This document shows, in pieces, positions 49,603 to 54,825 of a DNA stretch of 54,825 nt. Within the stretch, counting starts at the first letter, position 1. The number at the start of each line of letters is the position of its first letter. Both the position numbers and the translations under genes were made by a program. Source of the stretch: a bacterium (lineage in GTDB: Bacteria; Patescibacteriota; Saccharimonadia; CAILAD01; BJGX01); contig JAKOQC010000453.1 of the NCBI GenBank assembly GCA_029778565.1, forward strand, positions 1 to 54,825, written 5' to 3'. The notes beneath the pieces are model-generated. The model was not told the origin of the DNA. It saw nothing but the letters and a program-made list of their open reading frames with translations, and did no database searches.

Positions 49603-50961
49603 TTAGAATATCTCAGCCTTTAGTTTATTTATATCTGCAGCTAAATCTGTGTCTGTAGGTATTGTTTTTTCGAGTTTTTTCACCCCGTGCATAATAGTTG
49701 TATGATCTCTCCCGCCTAACTTAGAAGCAATAATAGGGAAACTAAGGTGGAGTTCGGTACGCATAAAATACATTGCTACCTGACGAGGTAAAACAATTTC
49801 TTTATTTCGGCGAGTGCCAGTAATTTCGTCATAAGAGATGTTGTAGTAACTGGCAGTTTTTTGCAGTATATCCTTTACCTCCACCCGTTTTTTTTGTTTA
49901 TTCTGCTCACCAAGTGCTATTTCGGCTACCTCAAAAGTTAATTCTGTATTATGGGCAAGGCAATATCCTAATACTTTTGTGAGTGCACCTTCTAATTCTC
50001 GAATATTCATTTCTGCAGAACGGGCAATTAAGTCTGCTACTGATTCATCGAGTGTAATACCCTTATCTTGAGCTTTTTGCATAACAATAGCAATTCGTGT
50101 TTCTAAATCTGGTGGTTGAATATCTGCCACCATTCCCCACTCAAATCGAGATCGTAATCGTTCTTCCAGGGTAGGAATTTCTTTTGGAGGTCTATCAGAG
50201 CACAGTACTATCTGTTTATTATTCTGATGAAGGCTATTAAAGGTATGAAAGAACTCTTCTTGGGTTTTTTCGGCACCAGCAATAAATTGCATATCATCAA
50301 CTAACAGAACGTCTACCTCTCGATACTTATTGGTAAATTTTTCTCCTTTGCGTATTGCTTGTACAAACTCACTTATTATCTGCTCACTAGTTACATACAC
50401 CGTTCTCGTGTCTGGATTAAGTTTGAGGATTTCTGTATTAATAGCCCACATAAGGTGTGTCTTTCCAACCCCAGCAGGACCATAAAGAAAGAGAGGGTTA
50501 TAGGCGGTACCAGGCTTCTCTACTACTAATTGCGCAGCTGAGAAGGCTAGTCGATTGCCTGAGCCAACAATAAAGTTAGAAAAGTTATATTTACTCTGAA
50601 AAGGTGTATTTGAACTAGATGGTTGAGTTTCGTTAGTTGGTAAAGGTGATTCTTGAGTATTTTTGTCTTTATTATTACTAGGTTGAGGAGTTGGTGATTG
50701 AGGTTTACTAATTTTACCTATACTAAATATTAGTTTTTCTACTGGGTGATCAATATTTGCAAAAGCATCAAGTATATCTTGGTAAAACTTAGTTTCTAGA
50801 TAATGTTTTGTCATGTAGTTTGGCACCCGAACATGGGCTGTATTTTTTGTAATTGACTCAACCTGAGTTGGTGCAATCCAAGTAGAGAAGTTAGCCGAAG
50901 AGAGTGATAATTGTAAATTACCACGCACTAATTCCCATAGCTTAGCTTCTGAGTTTTTCAC
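49603..50961 (-). CDS. dnaA: Chromosomal replication initiator DnaA
   Basis: AAA+ initiator that binds DnaA boxes and opens oriC. Domain I begins LWELVRGNLQLSLSSANFSTWI, and domain II is a Ser/Pro/Asn-rich linker. Domain III has Walker A YGPAGVGKTHLMWAI, Walker B VDVLLVDDMQFIAGAEKTQEEFFHTFN and the arginine-finger region LEERLRSRFEWGM. Domain IV ends with GGRDHTTIMHGVKKLE. The track starts with a TTG at 51018 that lies within a DnaA-box-like sequence. GTG 50961 (VKNSEAKLWE), preceded by AGGGGTGAG, is the better start; GTG 50973 is an alternative. Confidence 0.96.
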   Translation of the reverse strand: MKNSEAKLWELVRGNLQLSLSSANFSTWIAPTQVESITKNTAHVRVPNYMTKHYLETKFYQDILDAFANIDHPVEKLIFSIGKISKPQSPTPQPSNNKDKNTQESPLPTNETQPSSSNTPFQSKYNFSNFIVGSGNRLAFSAAQLVVEKPGTAYNPLFLYGPAGVGKTHLMWAINTEILKLNPDTRTVYVTSEQIISEFVQAIRKGEKFTNKYREVDVLLVDDMQFIAGAEKTQEEFFHTFNSLHQNNKQIVLCSDRPPKEIPTLEERLRSRFEWGMVADIQPPDLETRIAIVMQKAQDKGITLDESVADLIARSAEMNIRELEGALTKVLGYCLAHNTELTFEVAEIALGEQNKQKKRVEVKDILQKTASYYNISYDEITGTRRNKEIVLPRQVAMYFMRTELHLSFPIIASKLGGRDHTTIMHGVKKLEKTIPTDTDLAADINKLKAEIF

Positions 50962-51002
50962 TCTTTTTCTCACCCCTTCTTTACTCTCTATAATAATCGC
51001 AA

Positions 51003-51109
51003 AAAAAGTTTTCCACAACCAAACAAAAACCAGAAATAAATATTTAACCGAGAGCTTGTGGAAAAAATAGTGTATTTACATTGACTAATAGAAAAAAAAT
51101 CTGTAGTAT
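51003..51109. promoter_or_regulatory. dnaA-rpmH intergenic region: paired DnaA-box-like sites and rpmH promoter
   Basis: Two TTTTCCACAA sequences in inverted orientation (51009 and 51057) are likely weak DnaA sites, perhaps for dnaA autoregulation or a second origin part. For rpmH, TTGACT (51081), 17 bp, TAGTAT (51104) leaves a very short leader. Confidence 0.6.
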
Positions 51110-51120
51110 ATATAAGACCT

Positions 51121-51258
51121 ATGAGTAAAAAAACCTACCAACCAAAGAAACGCTATCGATCTCGAGTACATGGCTTTTTTGCAAGAATGAGCACACGTCA
51201 AGGTCGGGCAGTACTAAAACGTCGTAAACTAAAAGGCCGAAAAAAGATTTCTGCCTAA
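51121..51258 (+). CDS. rpmH: 50S ribosomal protein L34
   Basis: A 45-residue ribosomal protein missing from the ORF track because of its size. The sequence [20 protein letters not shown] continues with [24 protein letters not shown], matching the L34 pattern (T.QP..R.R...HGF..RM.T..GR.VL..RR.KGR). Its position right beside dnaA and before rnpA is the classic bacterial arrangement. Confidence 0.97.
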   Translation: MSKKTYQPKKRYRSRVHGFFARMSTRQGRAVLKRRKLKGRKKISA

Positions 51259-51265
51259 TATTTTG

Positions 51266-51601
51266 ATGGAACCACTCCGAAAAAAGGTAGAATTTGCAAA
51301 AACCTATCGGCTTGGTAAATCTATTCGAACACCTGATTTTACAATTAAAGTACTAAAAGTAAAAGAACCAGTTATTAAGCTTGGTATTGTTGTACCTAAG
51401 AAGGTGAGTAAGAAAGCAGTGGTACGAAACCGGGCTCGCAGAAGGGTACGAGAAATTATTAGAAAAAACATTTCATTGGCGACACCTGGTTTTTTCGTTA
51501 TAGTAAATATATACAACGATCTTACTGGTCTTAATCATAATGATCTAGAAAGGAATATTATTCAAAGTTTAGTAAGTCTTAAGGTATTTAGAACTAAATG
51601 A
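51266..51601 (+). CDS. rnpA: Ribonuclease P protein component
   Basis: Protein subunit of RNase P, which trims the 5' ends of tRNA precursors with the catalytic RNA. The 111-residue product carries the family signature KKVSKKAVVRNRARRRVREIIRKN and the start LRKKVEFAKTYRLGKS. The start is taken as the ATG at 51266; the track uses the preceding TTG. It is 7 bp after rpmH and overlaps yidD by ATGA. The RNase P RNA gene was not recognised in this window. Confidence 0.93.
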   Translation: MEPLRKKVEFAKTYRLGKSIRTPDFTIKVLKVKEPVIKLGIVVPKKVSKKAVVRNRARRRVREIIRKNISLATPGFFVIVNIYNDLTGLNHNDLERNIIQSLVSLKVFRTK

Positions 51602-51849
51602 AACCAATTATTATCTCATCAATCAATCTTTACCAAAAAACCCTTTCACCAGACCATGGTCTATTAAAATCGCGTTATCCTTATGGCTTTTGTCGTCATT
51701 ACCCTAGCTGTAGTGAATACACTAAACAAGCCTTTATTCACCAACCACTCTTAAAAGCTGTTGGTTTGAGTACAAAACGAATACTTAGCTGTAATCCGTT
51801 TGCCAAGCCCCGTGTTGATATGAGTTATTTACCTAAGGAGATGCAATGA
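51598..51849 (+). CDS. yidD: Membrane protein insertion efficiency factor YidD
   Basis: An 83-residue small membrane-associated protein that aids YidC-dependent insertion. The signature YQKTLSPDHG...CRHYPSCSEYTKQAFIHQPLLKAVGLSTKRILSCNPFAK is clear, with the three conserved cysteines. It overlaps rnpA (ATGA) and yidC (ATGA), in the usual order rpmH-rnpA-yidD-yidC. Confidence 0.96.
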   Translation: MKPIIISSINLYQKTLSPDHGLLKSRYPYGFCRHYPSCSEYTKQAFIHQPLLKAVGLSTKRILSCNPFAKPRVDMSYLPKEMQ

Positions 51850-52670
51850 GTCCAATTTTTCATTTATTACAAGTAATTTTTCTACAACCACTATTAAACC
51901 TACTCTTTTTAATCTATGGACTCATTCCTGGGCACGACTTCGGGGTAAGTGTTATTATTCTTACACTTATTATTCGTTTTGCGCTTTGGCCACTTACATC
52001 TAAACAACTAAGAAGCCAAAAGAAAATGCAATCCTTACAACCAGAAATTGCTAAGCTTAAGCAAAAAGCTAATGGTGATAAGGCTCTCGAATCTCAAATG
52101 CTTATGGAGCTTTATAAAGAAAAAGAAATTTCTCCATTCTCGGCCTGTTTACCAGTATTACTACAATTTCCTTTTCTTATCGCTTTATACTTTGTTTTTC
52201 GTGCTGCTACGCAAAACACTGCCGAGTTATCTCAATTACTCTACCTACCAATCCAACATCTCTCAGCAGTACAATCAATTATTCAAGATCCAGCAAGTTT
52301 TCACCCTACATTGTTTGGTGTAATTTCAATGTCAAACCCAAGTATCCCACTTGCCATTCTCGCTGGTGTTACACAGTTCTTGCAAGTACAAATGATAACA
52401 CCCAAACAAACTGATAAATCAGACCCAACCGCTGCTGCGACCAGAATGATGAACTATGTATTCCCGCTTATTACTATCTTTATAGCCTGGAAACTCCCAG
52501 CTGCCCTGCCACTATACTGGCTAACCGCTAATTTAGTTTCTATATTACAACAGAAAGTTGTTATGGGTGAGGAAGTAGAAGAGATGGAAGAAGTAACGGT
52601 GGTGAAAAAGATTGCCGAGCCAAGGAAGCAGAAAACTAAAAGTTCTGCAAAGCGTCGTGGTGGAAAGTAA
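51846..52670 (+). CDS. yidC: Membrane protein insertase YidC
   Basis: A 274-residue Oxa1/YidC/Alb3 insertase that places proteins in the inner membrane. It lacks the large periplasmic domain of Gram-negative YidC. The start region is YGLIPGHDFGVSVIILTLIIRFALWPLTSKQLRSQKKMQSLQPEIAKLKQKA, including the conserved membrane Arg, followed by CLPVLLQFPFLIALYFVFR and a late hairpin YVFPLITIFIAWKLPAALPLYWLTANLVSILQQ. The C-terminal tail is basic (KQKTKSSAKRRGG). It overlaps yidD and probably the start of khpB. Confidence 0.95.
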   Translation: MSPIFHLLQVIFLQPLLNLLFLIYGLIPGHDFGVSVIILTLIIRFALWPLTSKQLRSQKKMQSLQPEIAKLKQKANGDKALESQMLMELYKEKEISPFSACLPVLLQFPFLIALYFVFRAATQNTAELSQLLYLPIQHLSAVQSIIQDPASFHPTLFGVISMSNPSIPLAILAGVTQFLQVQMITPKQTDKSDPTAAATRMMNYVFPLITIFIAWKLPAALPLYWLTANLVSILQQKVVMGEEVEEMEEVTVVKKIAEPRKQKTKSSAKRRGGK

Positions 52671-53097
52671 GACACTTGCTAAAGAAGTAGTAGGTGATAT
52701 TCTTGAACGTTTAGGAGTAAGTTATACAATTACTGATTCTGAAGAAAATGAGATTACGATTGATAGTCCAGATCATGCATTATTAATAGGTAAAAAAGGT
52801 GACAATCTCCGTTCTTTGCAACATCTTGTAAATAGTATTATGAAACGTCAAGATCCTAATACGGAATGGTGTGTAATAGACGTGGCTGGATATAAGAAAG
52901 AGCGTATCGAAAAGCTTCGATCTATTGCCGAAAGTATTGCTAAAGAAGTTGTTATAAGCGGTAGACCAAAGCGTTTGCCTGCCATGAATTCTTTCGAGCG
53001 TAGAGCAATTCATACCTACTTAGCCGAAAACCAAGATGTTACAACCGAGAGTGAAGGCCAAGAACCAAACCGATCAATCGTTGTTAAAAAAGCCTAA
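52657..53097 (+). CDS. khpB: KH/R3H RNA-binding protein KhpB (Jag)
   Basis: RNA-binding protein of the KhpB/Jag/EloR family, linked to cell elongation and envelope synthesis in Gram-positive bacteria. The KH domain shows ITIDSPDHALLIGKKGDNLRSLQHLVNSIM, and the R3H domain shows RPKRLPAMNSFERRAIHTYLAENQDVTTESEGQEPNRSIVV. The N-terminal Jag domain is nearly absent. The track starts at 52612; GTG 52657 or 52660 (VVESKTLAKEV) inside the yidC end is more likely, though no strong Shine-Dalgarno helps decide. It follows yidC as in most bacteria. Confidence 0.9.
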   Translation: MVESKTLAKEVVGDILERLGVSYTITDSEENEITIDSPDHALLIGKKGDNLRSLQHLVNSIMKRQDPNTEWCVIDVAGYKKERIEKLRSIAESIAKEVVISGRPKRLPAMNSFERRAIHTYLAENQDVTTESEGQEPNRSIVVKKA

Positions 53098-53115
53098 ATT
53101 TTGTTCGGTAAAAAC

Positions 53116-54486
53116 ATGATAGATTCTAATGAACAAACAATTGCAGCTTTAGCTACACCCGCCGGATCTGGTGCGTTAGCGATTATTCGTGTATCTGGTA
53201 ATCGATCAAAGGAAGTACTTACGAAGTTTTTTAAACCACTTAGCGGCAAAAAATTACAACCACGTGTGCTTCAACTTGGCTGGTTACATGATGGAGAAAA
53301 TACTTTAGACCAGGCTATGGCGGTATATATGCCAAATCCAAATAGTTATACAGGTGAAGATGTTGTAGAGCTCCATTTACATGGTTCTCCAGCAATTACC
53401 CAGACAGTATTAACCAAGATTATTCACTTACCTGGAATTCGACAGGCAGAACCAGGAGAGTTTACTCGGCGAGCTTTTTTAAGTGGAAAAATGGATCTTG
53501 TTCAGGCAGAGGCAGTGGCTGAGTTAATTGGTGCGCAAAATCAACGTTCTGCTAAGCAAGCTAGTAGTATATTAAACGGCGAACTTTCAAACCGTATTGA
53601 AGAATTAAAAAATCAAATTATTTCTCTGAGTGCTTATTACATTGCTAACCTTGATTTTTCAGAAGAAGATATCCCGGCGATATCGAATGAGCAGGCAATA
53701 CAAACAGTAAGTGAGGTTCAGCAACAAATAGAGACTATTATTAATAATAGTAAATACCAAACAATTCTGAGAGAAGGTTTTAGGGTAGCTCTGGTGGGAT
53801 TACCAAATGCAGGTAAAAGTACTTTGCTTAATACCCTTCTAGGCTATAACAGAGCACTTGTTACTGATATAGCTGGAACCACACGTGATATTATCTCAGA
53901 ATCTATCACTATTAATGATATGCAATTTGTTCTTACAGATACCGCCGGTCTTCATGTAAGCCAAGACACTGTTGAACAACTGGGTATAGAGAGAACAAAA
54001 CAAGAGATTAGTAAAAGTGATATTGTATTGTTATTAATCGAGCCAGGTAAACAAGCAGAAACCCAGAAATATTTAGAAGATAATAATCTACTTACCCCTC
54101 TTAAACAAAGTAAAGTCTTGGTAGTATTTACTAAATCTGATATTACCACCGAGCCGATTAGTACGTTCTTTTCTGGGTTTACTGCTATTACAATTAGCTC
54201 GCAAGATAGTCAGTTAGTAAAGAAACTTACAGATGTACTCACAGGCCTTACAGAAGATATTCATATCGAGAGTGTTCAGCTACTTACAAATAGACAATTA
54301 GCATTGTTTAAAAAAGCATCCAAGCAACTGAGATATATTCAAACCTTACTAACAGATCAACAGAGTGATGATATTATTCTTGTAGAGCTACAAAATCTTG
54401 TTGAGATATTTAATTCACTCAGTGGTAAACAAACTTCCAGTGAGATGATAAATGAAGTCTTTAGTAACTTTTGTATTGGTAAATAA
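53116..54486 (+). CDS. mnmE: tRNA modification GTPase MnmE
   Basis: GTPase that, with MnmG, forms the aminomethyl-type modification at U34 of certain tRNAs. The N-terminal folate-binding domain includes IAALATPAGSGALAIIRVSG and YTGEDVVELHLHGSPAI. The G domain near residues 215-375 has GLPNAGKSTLLN, DIAGTTRD, TDTAGLH and TKSD. The C-terminus carries FCIGK, the conserved C-x-GK end with the catalytic Cys. ATG 53116 (MIDSNEQTIAAL) is preferred over the TTG of the track. The next gene is convergent. Confidence 0.95.
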   Translation: MIDSNEQTIAALATPAGSGALAIIRVSGNRSKEVLTKFFKPLSGKKLQPRVLQLGWLHDGENTLDQAMAVYMPNPNSYTGEDVVELHLHGSPAITQTVLTKIIHLPGIRQAEPGEFTRRAFLSGKMDLVQAEAVAELIGAQNQRSAKQASSILNGELSNRIEELKNQIISLSAYYIANLDFSEEDIPAISNEQAIQTVSEVQQQIETIINNSKYQTILREGFRVALVGLPNAGKSTLLNTLLGYNRALVTDIAGTTRDIISESITINDMQFVLTDTAGLHVSQDTVEQLGIERTKQEISKSDIVLLLIEPGKQAETQKYLEDNNLLTPLKQSKVLVVFTKSDITTEPISTFFSGFTAITISSQDSQLVKKLTDVLTGLTEDIHIESVQLLTNRQLALFKKASKQLRYIQTLLTDQQSDDIILVELQNLVEIFNSLSGKQTSSEMINEVFSNFCIGK

Positions 54487-54825
54487 CTAATCAGTTATTG
54501 GGAAATCGAGTGAGCTTTGGTAGTACGTATGTACAGTATCGGTTTTTATTACTTTACCATTTAGGTCTAATACATCACGGTAAAATACTGTATGTGAGGG
54601 GATAGTTGGGTCAGAATTACCACTTACAAATTCTGGCCCGCGGATAACTCCTGATTTAGTCTTTGTGCCATAGAAATCAAACTTTAAGGTTGTGCCATAC
54701 ATTTGTGTTTGAATAAGAATATAATGGCCGGTGTCATTTAAAAACTTCATATCTACTTGTGGATAGTAGATAGTAGCATCCACCCCCGGGACGCCGTAAG
54801 GGGCGGTGTAGTAGCTAATTGCAAA
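54487..54825 (-). CDS. VanW family protein, C-terminal part (runs off window end)
   Basis: The frame stays open to the window end: codons before the track's GTG read AISYYTAPYGVPGV, joining VDATIYYPQVDMKFLNDTGHYILIQTQMYGTTLKFDFYGTK. This is the C-terminal end of the VanW-like domain (G.DATV......DL.F.N.T...I.I). The domain is named for the vancomycin resistance cluster but its role is not known; surface location is usual. The start lies outside the window. A terminator between it and mnmE is not evident. Confidence 0.78.
   Translation of the reverse strand, partial: FAISYYTAPYGVPGVDATIYYPQVDMKFLNDTGHYILIQTQMYGTTLKFDFYGTKTKSGVIRGPEFVSGNSDPTIPSHTVFYRDVLDLNGKVIKTDTVHTYYQSSLDFPITD

Overview
The window looks like chromosomal DNA of a small-genome Patescibacteria (CPR) bacterium, most likely a Saccharibacterium (TM7). 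This is inferred from the AT-rich base composition with UGA used as stop, the short aminoacyl-tRNA synthetase, the type IV secretion cluster with a split VirB4 and several pilin paralogues, the FemAB pair, and the compact operons with overlapping start and stop codons. No rRNA or marker tree is available, so the phylum call is an inference.

Layout. 1-1.4 kb: GC-rich 3' part of a large serine recombinase abutting the 3' end of tRNA-Ser(CGA), i.e. the edge of an integrated element. 1.4-13.6 kb: tRNA genes, valS, tsaD, small membrane and Nudix proteins, a FemAB tandem and a phosphohexomutase. 13.6-20.6 kb: an odd zone around groES-groEL (which has a perfect CIRCE operator). Four GC-rich units lie between ordinary AT-rich genes: a ~330-nt structured RNA, a ~770-nt large structured RNA closed by a long-range helix, a 96-codon ORF and a 290-codon ORF with structured leader and trailer. 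Three of the four share the same strong promoter design (TTGAC[A/T], 17 bp, TGC directly before the -10 box). 20.6-28.3 kb: a GIY-YIG gene between palindromic repeats, an orphan solute-binding protein, tRNA-Ser(GGA), an NYN-domain protein, a sugar-phosphate isomerase, Hsp20, ComF, a MutY-like glycosylase and a methyltransferase. 28.2-46.9 kb: a type IV secretion/cell-wall penetration locus with four pilin genes (one an internal duplication), two VirB6-like proteins, PrgI, VirB4 split in two, a 1132-aa M23 protein, and an 820-aa secreted protein that seems to combine transglycosylase, SGNH esterase, glucosaminidase and amidase domains. 46.9-54.8 kb: the replication origin region (dciA-like, recF, dnaN, oriC, dnaA | rpmH, rnpA, yidD, yidC, khpB/jag, mnmE) and a partial VanW-like gene.

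How it fits together. The secretion locus, the multi-domain hydrolase and the M23 protein would suit an organism that attaches to and perforates the envelope of a host bacterium. FemAB, the sugar-phosphate enzymes and VanW concern its own envelope. At least nine genes have a -10 box 6-7 bp before the start codon and no Shine-Dalgarno sequence, so leaderless transcription appears common, while groES, hsp20 and the GC-rich ORFs have clear ribosome binding sites. Two unrelated genes (the phosphohexomutase and a nucleotidyltransferase-like protein) share an inverted repeat CCCGTTA/TAACGGG that reaches the start codon. The best candidates for something undescribed are the ~770-nt RNA with its GC-rich companion units, this shared leader, and the four-enzyme wall hydrolase.
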